The translations under genes and the position numbers were made by a program. The notes beneath the pieces are model-generated. The model did not search any database and had not been told where the DNA came from. It was given only the letters and a program-made list of their open reading frames with translations. 64,000 nt of DNA from Berberis thunbergii (taxonomy: Eukaryota > Streptophyta > Magnoliopsida > Ranunculales > Berberidaceae): assembly GCA_003290165.1 (NCBI GenBank), contig QNQO01000547.1, forward strand, positions 248,001 through 312,000, written 5' to 3'. Positions 35,348-48,078 of this stretch are shown in pieces. Position 1 is the first letter of the stretch. Every line of letters starts with the position of its first letter.

Positions 35348-37693
35348 GATGATGAAATAATGGTTCTAGGTGCTTGTAGATAACTACACTTTATTTGCTC
35401 TCACATCGTGTGCAAAAGCGTGAATGCAAATAAGCCTTGTGGAGACAATGAAGCCTAGCATGTAACAAAGTTTGTGCTTTTTTCTCAAATGATTATATTC
35501 ATTCAAAATCAGAGGTGTCACTATATCCACTTTCATGACATGCGGATTGGACATTGGCCTTGTGTCTATATCCACTTTCATGAGTGCTCTAGAAACTAGT
35601 CCAAGTTGTATAGAAGGCGACACCACCCTCATACTCATATAGGTAGACATGAAGTACGCCATGTAACTATGGTATTTTCCTTCATGTCTATTAATAATTA
35701 AAACTCATCCTTCCATAACACCATATCGCTTGCAAGTCCTTTTGTTAATGGATCAGTCAAATTTGTATCTCTAACATTAGATTTCTTAACCATTCCGCTT
35801 GTTTACTACATGAAGCTAAGGCTACAATTTGGCTGCCATGGTGTAATCATATATACATATTTGTTTCTTTGATTCCCATGATATGACTCCCCCACCAAGT
35901 GTAAAAATTCAGCAGGTAGTGGATTTATAGTCTTTATTACCATTTATTCAGTTGGAATCAGTGTATCCTTCCAAAATAGTGGTATAAGTTTTTCTTAGTA
36001 TCTTTTCAATGTAATGTGATTGAGTTACCATCAATAAATAAAATTAACATGTCATCTACATAAAGGCATATGAATACAGCTCGACCGTTTTGGAACTTGC
36101 TATAAATACATTTGTCTAAATTATGGATCCTAAACCATTGGATACAATCACCTTATCAAACTTCTCGTGTCATTGCTTTGGTGCTTGTTTCAATCCATAA
36201 AGGGATTTGACCAACTTACACACCTTATGTTCTTGTCCATGCACTATAAAACCCTCCGGTGTTTCATGTAAATCTCTTCATCCAATTCACCATTTAGGAA
36301 TGTCATTTTAACATCCATTTGGTGAATCTCAAACTTGTATATTGATGTTGATGTCCTTGCAACCTGAGCATGTGTATCAAAATAATCAATACCTTTCTTT
36401 TGTGTTTAGCATTTGACAACCAACCTTGCTTTGAAATTTTTTTATAGTTCCATCAACTTTTATATTCTTCTTTGAAGATCCGCTTACACTCTATTGGCTT
36501 AAAATCAATGGGTAAATCAACAAATTTCCATGTTTTGTTGCCCGTGATTGAGCCCATTTCATCATTAATAGCTTCTTTAGAAAAAGCTATGTCTTGTGAT
36601 TTCATTACTTATGCAGAATTATTTGATTCAATGTTCTCATCTCCTATTGAATGATCATTAGGTTCTATGACAAAAAACCTATAGCCTATGCCATGTTCTG
36701 CATACCCCAAAAGTATGTATTATATTGCCTTTAGTCCCAACTTCTTTATCTTAGATTCGAGTAACCTAACTATGGTTCTTCATCTCCAAACTTTGAGAAA
36801 ACTCAAATTTGGTTTTCTTTTGAACCATAATTCATAAGATTTCTTTTGAACCATAATTCATAAGATGTTGTCTTATGTTTGCATTGCCTCTACCCAATAA
36901 CTTTTACCAAGGTTAGAGTTTTGTAACATGGCATTAACCATTGGTCATTTTTCCATTTAGCCACCCCATTTTGTTGTGGTGTGTAGCTTGTGTTGGCAGT
37001 AGATGTTTCATGTACAATTCCTACCAATTTACAATAAGATGGAAAATGATATTCTCCTCCTCTATCGGATCTAAGATACATAATTTTGGTGTCACAAAGA
37101 TTTTCTACTTTATTCTCATAAATTTTAAATTTATCTAACACTTCATCTTTAGATTGCATGAGAGAAACATAACAAAACCTACTATGATCATCAATGAATG
37201 TAACAAAATATTTTTTTCCTCCTCTTGTAGGTGTACTATGTAAATCATATACATCACTATGAATAATCTATATTACAATTCAGAGTGATGTTTATTATTT
37301 ATTGTTGACTGGGACAAAGTCAAATCATAAGCATTGGAGATAAAAGATGGTTAGGATTGAAAGTTAAGAAATGTATTGAACTAGAGTATGCCCCGTGCCG
37401 TTGGCACTCCACATAATTATATTTTTGCCAAATATTTTGTATTGAACACTTCTGTCACTATCCCCATTTTCTCTCTCAATCAGTATTGAATTGTAAACTT
37501 ATTCTAAGGTAAAATTATATATTATAAATTTTTAGGGTTAAACTCATTTAAATTTGAATACTTGAGGGGAATTTAAACGCCGATAATGAATTCTTTCCTA
37601 ATATTTGAATTCGCTAAACATGAAGTGTAGGGGTTTTGTATAAATGTGCATTAAGATGTCCGACTCATTTTTTTCTGGTATGATCGGCTTGTC
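35348..37693. repeat. Segmental duplication, copy B (copia plus Helitron ends)
   Basis: A direct copy of 28528-31085. On the minus strand 37159-36890 keeps a longer integrase stretch (YLRSDRGGEY and TPQQNGVAKW) and RT sequence lies leftwards. 37267-37380 is the H1 5' end starting TCTATATTAC after A, and 37381-37693 is the 3' part of H3 (CTAGAGTATGCCCC...), truncated. A 24-bp stretch is duplicated near 36819-36862. It lacks the MITE of copy A. Confidence 0.85.
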
Positions 37694-38030
37694 GAGAATT
37701 TAGGGTTTTTTTTAGGTGATTAAAAATGGAAAACAATAGAGTTTACAAAAATTATTACACCACAGACTCGTAAAACGAGGTAAAAATAAAATTAAAACTC
37801 TCCTAAAAAAATCAAAATTAAAATTTGCTCGATGTTTGCAGGATCGTCCAATTTCCTCGAGAAGCGTGTATTCTGCAAAATCAAACAAATAACACGAAAT
37901 GAGTGTAAAAAGAACTTAACATAATAAAATAAAATTTTCTTTGTTTTTTTTCTGAAATTTTTTAAATTAGTGAAAAGAAATCTTAAATTCAATTACACCG
38001 CTACCTTCCCCGGCAACGGCGCCAAAAACT
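37694..38030 (-). mobile_element. 5' internal remnant of a Tat/Athila-like element
   Basis: On the minus strand, after the LTR at 38031 comes AAGTTTTTGGCGCCGTTGCC, a primer site of the Tat/Athila type shared with the tandem array at 41.5-64 kb. The leader contains CTCGTTTTACGAGT and TTCTCGAGGAAATTGGACGATCC, which match 43560-43690 in inverted orientation. It is truncated at 37694. Confidence 0.65.
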
Positions 38031-38548
38031 TGTTGCGGGCTTAACCGGCATAGATAAATATCCCACTTATACGGCGCCAAAAATCCCACTTATAATAACC
38101 GCAAGTGCACGATGTCTAACTGGTAGACAACGACAAGTACGGGTCGATCCCACGAGAAAAGTGGATGCAATTGAATTTAATAATTTACCTAAACTAATTT
38201 ACAGAAAAATGGGGTTATAGTGTTTTTAAAAATAAACTAAAAATAAATTAAAAATAAGAAAAATAAAATAAAATGAAAATATGGATGAGATGGATTTGTG
38301 GGGTTTGGACTTACCAATGAGTTAGCAAATATATTAAATCTAAATTACTGAAATTATAAACGAGAAGCTTTAGGGATGATGATCCCTTGCTTGCACCGAA
38401 GATGTGATCATTAAAATCCAATTCCAATCATATCAAGTTTTTGTCAAACATTAACAATTTATCTCAAGCAAATAAACTCTTACCAAGCATTAAGTATCTT
38501 TTTAGGGCACACTTAATCAAAGTTCAAGCTCAATATTTGTTAGCACAT
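38031..38548 (-). mobile_element. Tat/Athila-like LTR fragment
   Basis: The minus-strand end is ...GCCCGCAACA at 38031, just before the primer site. The GGGATCGACCCGTACTTGTC and TACCAGTTAGACATCGTGC segments match the array LTR ends (for example 56371-56410). A small internal duplication of the GGCGCC region lies near 38070-38095. The LTR is cut at 38548 by the next element. Confidence 0.65.
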
Positions 38549-39057
38549 TGTCACGTGCTGACCTTTTTCCATTGGCTAACACGCTGCCTACTAGCGTCAC
38601 ACTCCCGTCGGACTAACTAGTCAAGGCACTTCGATGCTTGGCTAATGCTAAGTGTTGCTGCGGAAGCTTAAGTGAGGAAAATGCTAAGGCACAAGTGTTT
38701 AGGCTTTTTGAGAGAATGCTTTGTATTGCTTGAGAGAGTTATACAAGTGTTTGATGATATGTACAAATGAATGCCAAGGCCTATTTATAGGCCCTTAAAG
38801 TCCTAGAGGCTTCTAGCCTAGAACCTTCCACAATCCTCCATCAAAGGAGTATTCTCTATGCATCTAGAAAGTTCTCACCTCCAAAGGAATTAGAAATTAC
38901 AAGGAGGCTTCTAGAAAATACTACACAAGTCTGTACAAGGGTGTTCTAGATTCATCCATGCTAGAACACTCTAGAGAAAGCAAATTTAGAATGTCCAAGA
39001 GCACTCTAGAACCTTCCGGAGGCATCTAGAGACATCTATGCTAGATGGCTCGTGACA
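38549..39057 (-). mobile_element. 3' LTR of a chromovirus (Ty3/gypsy)
   Basis: On the minus strand it starts TGTCACGAGCC at 39057 and ends GTCAGCACGTGACA at 38549. The preceding GGGTGGGGGAGAA is a polypurine tract. Length is about 509 bp. A TATA-like TATAAATAGG (minus strand, near 38783) supports the orientation. It continues directly from the chromodomain-coding region on the right. Confidence 0.8.
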
Positions 39058-41497
39058 TTCTCCCCCACCCAAGTCCTTGACGACCCCGTCAAGACCGTGC
39101 CTCGAACTCCGCAATCTTGCCCTGGAATTGCCATAGGTCGCCTTCTTTCTCCCATGAGGCCTCACTGTTCGGTAGTCCCTTCCATCGAATGAGATACTCA
39201 TTATAGCTTGGCACACCCCTCCGTCGGATGAGCCTCTTTGCCTCGATGCTTTCGATCTTTCGATCAAAGGAAGCCACGACCGTGGTTGGTGCCCGATGTG
39301 ACTCGCCCCTCGTTGGATCTTTTTTATCACCATGGTAGGGCTTGAGCATGCTCACATGGAACACCGGATGAATCTTGAGTTTGGGCGGTAACTCAAGCTT
39401 GTAAGAAACTCTCCCGACCTTCCGTAGGACGGGAAATGGCCCCTCATACTTCCGCACTAGTCCCTTGTGCACCGAGCGGAAGACCTTGAACTGTTGTGGC
39501 AGCAACTTGACCATGACCATGTCGCCCACTTGGAACTCGAGAGGGCGTCTATGCTTGTCTGCCACTTCTTCATCTTTTTAGACGCCTTGTCCAAGTATGC
39601 CTTCGTTATATCAAGCTGCTCATGCCACCCTCGTGCAAGTTTGTACGCAGCGGGGCTGCTACCCGTGTAGCCCGACGCAACGGCTTGTGGAGTCAAGGGC
39701 TGCTGGCCCATGACGATCTCGAACGGACTTTGTTGCGTCGATTCGGACCGCTGCAAGTTGAATGAGAATTGAGCCACATCCATCAACTTGGCCCAATCCT
39801 TCTGGTTGGCACCCACAAAGTGCCTTAGTATAGCTCCAACAAGGCATTCACCCTCTCTGTTTGCCCATCGCTTTGCGGGTGAAAGCTTGTTGAGAAGTGT
39901 AGACCCGAACCCAAGAGCTTGAATAACTCCGTCCAGAATTTTGCTGTGAACCTTGGGTCCCGATCACTTATGATGCTCCGAGGCAAGCCCCAATACTTCA
40001 CCATATGCTGAAAGAACAACTTGGCGGCTTGCTCGGCCGTGCAATCGCGTGGGGCAGGTATGAAAGTTCCATACTTGGAAAAGCGATCGACCACCACCAT
40101 AATAGAGCCATACCCATCAGACTTGGGCAAGGCTGATATGAAATCCATTGAGACACTCTCCCATGGCCTTTTCGGAATCGGCAAAGGCTGCAATAGTCCT
40201 GCCGGTACACGTTGCTCTATCGTGTCCTGTTGGCACACAAGACAAGTCTTCACATAGGCCTCGATATCATCCCGCATATGAGGCCAATAGTAGTCTACCT
40301 CCAAGAGTGCCAATGTCCGCTGCATCCCCGGATGGCCAGCCCACATTGAGTCGTGGCACTCCTTCATGATGTCTCGCCTAAGATTATCCCACTTAGGCAC
40401 ATAAATGCGACGACCGACGGTGTAGAGCACCCCATTCTCTTCCCCAAAACCGTCGAGTCTTTCCCTCCTTGGCCATTTCCATGAGTCCCTTGGCCAAGGG
40501 GTCTTGAGCAGTCCCCTCCTTGATCCGATCAAGAAGGTTGCTAGCGGCGCTGCTTGCGCTAGCGAGCATGGCCTTTCGGCTGAGAGCATCAGCAACAACA
40601 TTAACTTTGCCCGGCTTGTACTCCATGACATAATCGAACTCTGCTAAGAAATCTTGCCACCGAGCTTGTTTGGGGCTGATCTTCTTCTGATTTTGAAAAT
40701 AACTCGTAGCCACATTGTCGATCATAATGGTAGACCGACTCCCAAGCAAATAGTGCCTCCAAGTTCGCAAGCAATGAATGATGGCTGTCATTCTCCTTGT
40801 CATGCACCGGATACCGTTTCTCGGTATCGTTGAGCTTGCGAGACTCATAGGCTATGGGATGCCCCTCTTGCACGCCTTTCTTCACTTGAATGGCTGACAA
40901 CATCTTGGCCTCCACGATCTCCCGAGTGACAGGGACAGAGCATGCTTCTCGATCCTTTGCAATAGTCATCGACCCGTCCCTTTCTAATGTCCATGGCTTC
41001 ACCGTATCCATGAACTCCATGCCCAGTACCAATGAGAAGTCGTTCCATCGTGACAAACAGTCAGGTCCACCATCCCCTTTCCATTCGCCCAAATGAAGGG
41101 AGACGCCTCGTGCTACACCATGGATAGGCACCGATGCTGTGTTGACGGTCTTCAAGGTGCCTGGCTCCTTGGTGTACTGCACGCCCAGCCTTGTTGCCTC
41201 CTTTAAAGCAACAAAATTGTGCGTTGCACCCGTGTCGACGAGTGCCTTTGAAGCCTTGCCATTTACCTTGGCTTCCACAAACATAAGAGCAGATTTCTTC
41301 GAACGGGGCAGCGTACTTACCTTAGCCACGTTGCTTTGCTCCACCGTAGCCTTGACGCTGTTTAGCAAGCGCAAAGTTCCCATTTGCCCTCATCCCCCGA
41401 TGATTCCCCGGACGATCCACTCTTGCCAGCGATCATCGCATTGAGCTTCTGTCGCTGTGGGCACTCTCTAGCCCAGTGCGGCCCTCCGCACAAGAAG
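39058..41497 (-). pseudogene. Chromovirus gag-pol remnant, reverse transcriptase missing
   Basis: On the minus strand: a zinc-knuckle remnant (LCGGPHWAREC, from 41495), aspartic protease (DTGATHNF, Asp codon at 41236), then directly RNase H (HPIAYESRKLND, near 40865; DYVMEYKPGKVNVVADALSR), integrase (HHCC region near 40400, MDFISALPKSDG, HPQSDGQTERVN) and a C-terminal chromodomain (YNEYLIRWKGLPNSEASWE, near 39205-39150). The whole RT between protease and RNase H is absent. Frames break near 40838, 40450, 39830 and 39560. The chromodomain places it among the chromoviruses, possibly Galadriel-like. The gag 5' end is cut exactly by the array LTR at 41498. Confidence 0.85.
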
Positions 41498-43301
41498 TGA
41501 TATTCATATAATTATTACATAATATATCCCTTAATTTATATATGTTAGTGTTTCGATTATTATAATTTATAATAATTATTTCGTTTTCATGTCTTGGCAG
41601 GAATTTGAGCGTTAACGATGAAATGGTATTAAGGCGACAGACAATTGGTCGATTCTAGTGTTGGTACAAAGCATAGAGAGTCACATATCTAAACCTTAAC
41701 CCTAGTAAACCTAGATCCACCTAAATTAGACCTAAGCCCAAATCCAAAAATACTAACCTAAAAACCCAAGCCCAAGATAATAGAACCCTATTTAGCTCCC
41801 CTAATCTTAGAGAAGAGGGACCTCTGGATTCTCTCCTCTTCCACAGCCCCTCTCCCCTCATCTCTTTGCCAGCCACCTCACCCCCCTGCCGGCCAATCCT
41901 CGCTCGATAGGAGAGCCGGCAGCGCGATAATCCCGCCATCACCCCTCATCTCTCGTCATCTCTCACCTCGTTCTCCTCTTCAACAACCACCTCCTCCTTC
42001 ATCCCACTGAAACAGGGGCGTGACACCCTGTTGCAACGTCATCACGCCACACAGCCATCACCACACCACCGAGCACCACCTTCTCCGCCATCACCCCCAC
42101 CACCGCGCGCACAACTCCCTGTTTTCCACCCTGTTTCGCTCCTCCTTCCTGTTTTCCTCTCTCTCCTCGTCTATCCCTCCCCCACTTCTATCTCTCTGCT
42201 CCAACCTCGCCAACAGACCAAGCGAGAAGCGCCACTAGCCGCGAGACAGAGCTCGCGACAGAGCTCTCTGTTTCGCCTCCTCCTTTGTTTTCTTGCGTTA
42301 ACTTCTCTGTTCTTCATCCTATCTCTCTTTTGCAGTACCAGGGCAGTCAGGGACCACGAGGAGCTCGCGAAGAAGCCGCAACAGCGCGGAACAGAGCGGC
42401 GTCTCGCTGGAGACGAAGGCGCAGCAGCCGCGATTTTGGCGGGAGAAAACTGTTTTTTCAAACAGTTCAGCTATTCACACCCCAGCTATCTCTAAGAGCC
42501 GACCACAGTGCCTTAGCAGCCCTTTTCTCGGGATTCGCGTCCGTTTGCAGAGATGAGTTGCGGCGTACCACATCACGAGAGATGATTACCACTACCATGG
42601 ATAGCTAAACCCTTCGCCAAGGCTACGATGAAACCACAGGATTCCTAGAGTTTGTGTATTTAAATTTATTATTTTCTTTATGCTTGAATGTTAAACATAT
42701 TTGATTTATGATTTTTAATAGATTGCTTTCACCGATTATATCCTGATTAATTGTCTAGACTAGTCGGTAGTTAGAAGTATCTTTGTTGAAATTCAAAAGC
42801 CTGATTTAATCAATTAATCCGAATCTGTGATTGTGTGTGCCGTAAGAAGACACACCAATGCTAGGGATTAGGATTAGTTAAAATAAACCTTGTGATTGTG
42901 TGTGCCGTAAGAAGACACGCAATTCTAGGGTTTATACCTATGCTTAAATCAATTGTGAACTTAGATTAATCTTTAGGTTAGTCATGTTAAATCTTGAAAA
43001 CAGTATTTTTGATTACACAAATCTCAAAGAACCTGTGGTGGATTCAATGCCTTGGTTTCCTTTCTCATATTCTTTAAAACTTTATATTTTGTTTTTTTAA
43101 TTTGATTTTTAGTTTAGATATTTTAAATTGCTGTAAACCCATTTAAATTAGTTTAAATAAACCCTGAAATTTAATTGCAACCACAGTCCTTGTGGGATCG
43201 ACCTGTACTTGCCCTTGTCTACCAGTTAGACACTGTGCACTTGCAGTTATTAAAATTAGGTTAAATTAACCTATTTATTTAGGTTAGTTAAATCTGCATC
43301 A
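41498..43301 (+). mobile_element. Array LTR 1 (diverged) of a Tat/Athila-like element
   Basis: Starts TGATATTCATATAATTATT and ends AAATCTGCATCA, then a primer-site-like TTGGCGCCGTTGCGGGG. It differs from LTRs 2-4 most clearly at 42480-42605, where the 3' part of the CT/GC-rich segment is unlike theirs, and by scattered changes. It lies directly against chromovirus gag, so this is the left edge of the tandem chain. Confidence 0.88.
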
Positions 43302-46300
43302 AGTTTTTGGCGCCGTTGCGGGGACTGTAACGGTGTAATTGAATTAAGAGTTTATTTTCACTAGTTTGTAGTTTAGGTTAAAAAAAAAAAAAATTTAATT
43401 AATAAAAAAAAAAATTAGGTCAGATATAGATTGCTATTGCTTTTGCTTTTAGGATAGGCTTGATTTTATTTTTTAGTTATTTCTTTTAAGTCTTAGAAGT
43501 TTTGATACTTGTTTTTGTTTTTTTTATTTTTGCAGGTTAAGGTAGGAAGCATATATTACAGATTACACGCTTCTCGAAGAAAATTGAACGATCCTACACA
43601 CGTCAAGCAAAGTTTTATTATTTTATTTTTATTTTGTGAGGAGAGTTTTTAATTTTATTTTCACCTCGTTTTACGAGTGTGTGGTTGTAATAATTTTTAA
43701 ACTCTACTATTTCTAATTTGTTTCATCACAAAAAAAAAAAAACAAAAAAAAACAAAAAACACATGGTTTGAATTGTTTACAGGTGCTATCGCGTGGACAC
43801 TCTCAGAAGTTGGCGAGCCTCAGGTGGACGGTGCTTCTGATCGACGTTCAACTCGGACTTCTACCCGGCGTCGCAAGTAACCCAAGAGAGGTTCACGCGG
43901 AGGTAACTCTTTTCCACCGCATCTGCACGCGGTTTCTAAGTGGATTACTGTGTGTTTTATTGCTAGTACTTATCTAGGGTCATTTTTCATTCATCTTGCT
44001 TGCGCATCATATAGGCCTTGATTAGGTTTTACCATTTTTATTTTAGAGTTAGGTTATCTTCGTATATAGATTAGGCTTGCATAATTTAAAAAAAAAAAAA
44101 AATGAAACCTAATCATTATCCATTTCGCAGGAATGGCATTTAATCCCATCGACCACCTGATTATGCTCCATATTCAGATTATTACAACTCAGGTTCCGCA
44201 TATTATCCTGACTTCATCTCCCCTTTCTAACGAGGATAAAGACTTTTAAGGATTACTTCTCCCCTTCTACCTCGAAGCTTGAAACAACTCTTATGACGAT
44301 GACTGAAAAATTAGATGCCACTTATGAATTTGACTCAACCCCTACCTCCTAGTAATGTTTCATTTTGAGGGTTGTGTTGCATGTTCGAGTCCTAGTCATT
44401 CTACAGCTGATTGTGATTTGCAATATGATTATCCTGAATATTTCGCTGAGCAAATCCATTCTTTTAATGCTAATTGGCGACCTGGTTATTAATTCAAAGT
44501 TCAACTATTGCAGCCCTGGTTTTGCCAATAATCAAAATCTCTCTGGGCTCATAATCTCACATCAAGAGGGACATAGTTTCTCTCAGGGCTCCTCAATACC
44601 CTCATCATGTTATGCCTCAATTTAAACAAAGCTCATCCATCCAACACATCAAGCTTAGAGGAACGATTAATCAGTTTTTGGCAGCGCTCAGCAAGTTTCA
44701 ATTGATCAGAATCAATGACATATCTGAGTTGAAGCCACGACTCAAAGACTTGAGATAGTTGTGGATCATATTACTGAGGCATTATCTGAAAGTGAGTAGA
44801 AAGAGTTCCTAGTCAGTCTTGTTCAAAATTCAGAGGGTCAGATCATAATTGGTAACACATGGGAATCCGAGTCAGATGATGTTTTGAGGATAATGTGATT
44901 GAAACTACTTTGCTTCCTGACCCATTCTCTTCCCCACATTTTCATGAAGACCCACTCGACATATGTCTTCCTAGTGACCATGCATAGAATCAAACTGTGA
45001 ACAGTCTTTAGAGTCTCCCCTTGATTTTTCATGATACACATGACCATTTAGAGGCTTGTTTGACTCATTCTAGTTTGGACTTTGATGTTGATGATTCCAT
45101 TAGGGAAGTCAATGATTTGTTTGACTCAGTCCCCATTGTGGATCCTAGTTATAAATGGAAGTCTAAAGTGGACCTCTTCCACTCAGTGAGTCAAAACTAG
45201 TCCCATCAGTTGAGCCACCTGAGCTTGACCTTAAACAATTACCTGACACCCTCAGGTATGCGTTTTCAGGTACTGATGATACTTTGCCTGTTATTATTCC
45301 ATCTACATTGAATTCAAAACAGGTTGTCCCAAAGAAGTCGGGAGATATATTTAATGAGAGACTACATGCCATAGGTAGTGCTAATTCTAGGTTTGGGGGT
45401 GTTGTTGCGTCGTCTAACTCATCATCTTGGTGTAATCCATTTTGTTACGATGAACCTGTACCACCCACATATTTATAGGCATACCACTTTCCATCCCTTT
45501 CATATTGACTGATGCTACCTATATGGATCCATTGTTTGTAAGAAGATGATTTCAATTTTCACCATCCTGATGTGGAAATTATCCAATCTTCTGATTTGGA
45601 ACCAGACTTAGGATGTTCCATTTTAGGAGTAAGGAGATCCTTTGTTGCATATCACTACTTTGCGACCTATTCATGTTTAAGATCCCTATTGACTTCCAAG
45701 GAATGCGAGCTTCTTTACCATTTCTATATGATTTTAGATGGTGTCCTTTTGCAACTTTTGGGATGTGCTAGTATATCTTGTGTCGCATTGTGGTTGCTAT
45801 TTTTGAGTGGACTGATCCTCAACTTTTCAGGTTGTTGGTGATACGATTCCTTCACCTTTTTGAGGTGAATGTTCCCTATGTTCTTCCTCGTCACTTCATG
45901 ATATATCACTCATGAGGGAGAATATATGTCGGGCTGACGACGTTAAACCAAGCGCTCCTAGGAGGCAGCCTAGCTTTAGTTGTGTGTCTTTGTTTTAGTC
46001 TGGATTGATTTTCGAGTACCCTATTTCAGTTGTGTTTCATTCATTACTCGTTAGCTCCATAACAGTTTTGACTTACAACTTGTTTTTCTTAGTTTTCTTT
46101 GTTGATGTCGAGTCTGCATTTTATCGATTTCTAATGAAAACTCCATGATTCTTATGTTTGTGAGCCTCATTGATGGACGACTTCATGGAAATTGGTAAAA
46201 TCTTTCCCATGGTAATATCCACTCTCACTCTCCTTTTTCTTTTTCCTGCATTTGTCATGATCATCATTTCATACATTGAGGACAATGTTTGGTTTAGGTT

Positions 46301-48078
46301 TGGGGGTGACGTTTAAGATTTTTCTGCATTTTTTTGAAAATTTTGAAATGAAATGTATTTTCACAATTGGACTATTGTATTCTACTCAATCTCCATTGAA
46401 TACATAGTTTAATTATGGACTATTGGAAAATTTTCGATTTGAAAATGCATTCAAATCTAAGTTTCTTTCCAATGAAGAGGATGTGCTTTCAAGTTATGCC
46501 TTTAAATTTGAGGAAATTCATGCTTTCACTTGTCACTTTTATATATCAATAGGAAAGCATATGGTTTGATATATCTTTAAGTTAAATTTATTTCATGAGA
46601 TTTTTTCAACTCAATTACTTTTTGCACTATAAGCCATATTAGCATGATTTGAAGTTGATGAGTGAGATATGAGCTAGAAAACCTTAGAATAATAGTGGAG
46701 ACTTAAACAGTGAAAGTTTTGAGCCATTCTTTCTTTCTGAGTGTTAGATAAATATACTCTAATTTTTCTTGAGTTCGCATTAAGTCGTTGATGATCTCAT
46801 TATTCTCATTTTTCTTATCAATTGCTTTGAGAATGACATTAAAATTAAATTATTGCACTAGAACTTTTTAGTTTATTTAGTTGAGATGTCATAATACCAC
46901 CTGAACTTAAGAAATGATGTAGGCAAGTTTTTCTTAAACCTTCTCTAGCCTTTTACTTACCCACTCATTAGTTCCCTTTTGAAGCCCTTTGAGCCGTTGA
47001 TAGCCTTTTATTTGTTAACCCCTTATCGATACCCAATTTATCTAAGAATGCTATATGGATGAATGTTAGTTGGAAATGGGCAATTAGAAGAACAAAATCA
47101 AATAATACCATGAGTCATCAGTGTTGAAACATTCTATTGAGTAGAAGAGGAAAAGCATGTAGTTGGAAAAAAAAAAAAAAAAAAAAAAGAGAAGAGAAAG
47201 AAAGAAAACGATGTCAATGAAAAAAAAAAAAAAAAAGTAACGTTGGTTAGAACATTGATTACTCTTCATAGCCTTGTGTTAGTAGGTATATACATTCTTA
47301 GAGATTTTTCGTATACCTTTTTCCATTCTTTGTTAGCCATTACCTAAAACCCATTACAACCTATTAAAGTCCTAGTTGATCTTAAGAGATGGTTAGTTTC
47401 GTAGATGTGGAGATTAAATAAATAAGAACTATGTGTATGATTTAACATTCTCAAAGTAATTGATATTCCTGTCATGAGATCATATTTCATTCCATTCTTG
47501 AAAAGTCCGTTCTTCATATTACTATATGTGAGATGATTGTTTCCCATTATTTACTCTTTCCTCACATATAAACTGAGTAAAATATCAAATCTCTGAGTGT
47601 TTCATTGTGAGTGACATGAGAGGTTTGAAGTCAAAACAAACTTTCTAAAGGAGATTTAGTAATTGTTTTACTCTGAAATAAAAAGTTATGTTGATAAGGC
47701 CATGCACACACACCACTTCGAGTTGGAAATAATTGATGAATTTATTTAACCTTTGGGTATTATTAAATGGTTGTGAGACTCTTTGTATAATTTATTGTGA
47801 GGACTGTTAGCTATTTTTCAAAATTTTTTGGCAATAAATTCTTACTCTGAGGATAATAGACTTAGTACCATGTTTTGAAATTATGAGTCATAATGTTTGT
47901 GGGTAACATTTCTGGAAACCTCACGAGACTATAACTCGCCACTAGAGGTAATCTAGGGGTTTAAAAGCCTTGTTGCACGTTTTAAGGTAAGTGCAACCGA
48001 TGATTCCTGCGAAAGTGAGTTAGATTTTATTTTATTGTTTTTGCTCGAGGACTAGCAAAATATAGATTTGGGGGTATT
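43302..48078 (+). mobile_element. Array internal region 1 (most decayed)
   Basis: Collinear with internal regions 2 and 3. The gag-like frame (about 44140-45900) is broken by many indels and some substitutions. The post-coding motif GGGCTGACGACGTTAAACCAAG (split here as in other copies, near 45930) and the terminal GGACTAGCAAAATATAGATTTG with GGGGGTATT polypurine end are retained. The A-rich tracts near 43735 and 47165 are long. Confidence 0.85.
44140..45930 (+). pseudogene. Broken gag-like frame, unit 1
   Basis: Homologous to 57317-59090. Many single-base indels plus substitutions leave only short frames (for example 45284-45478 and 45572-45841). Confidence 0.75.

Noticed and set aside
47163..47236. 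Poly-A tracts as retrogene tails (also 53757, 60350)
   Set aside because: They occur at the same place in every array unit and so belong to the retroelement's non-coding region.
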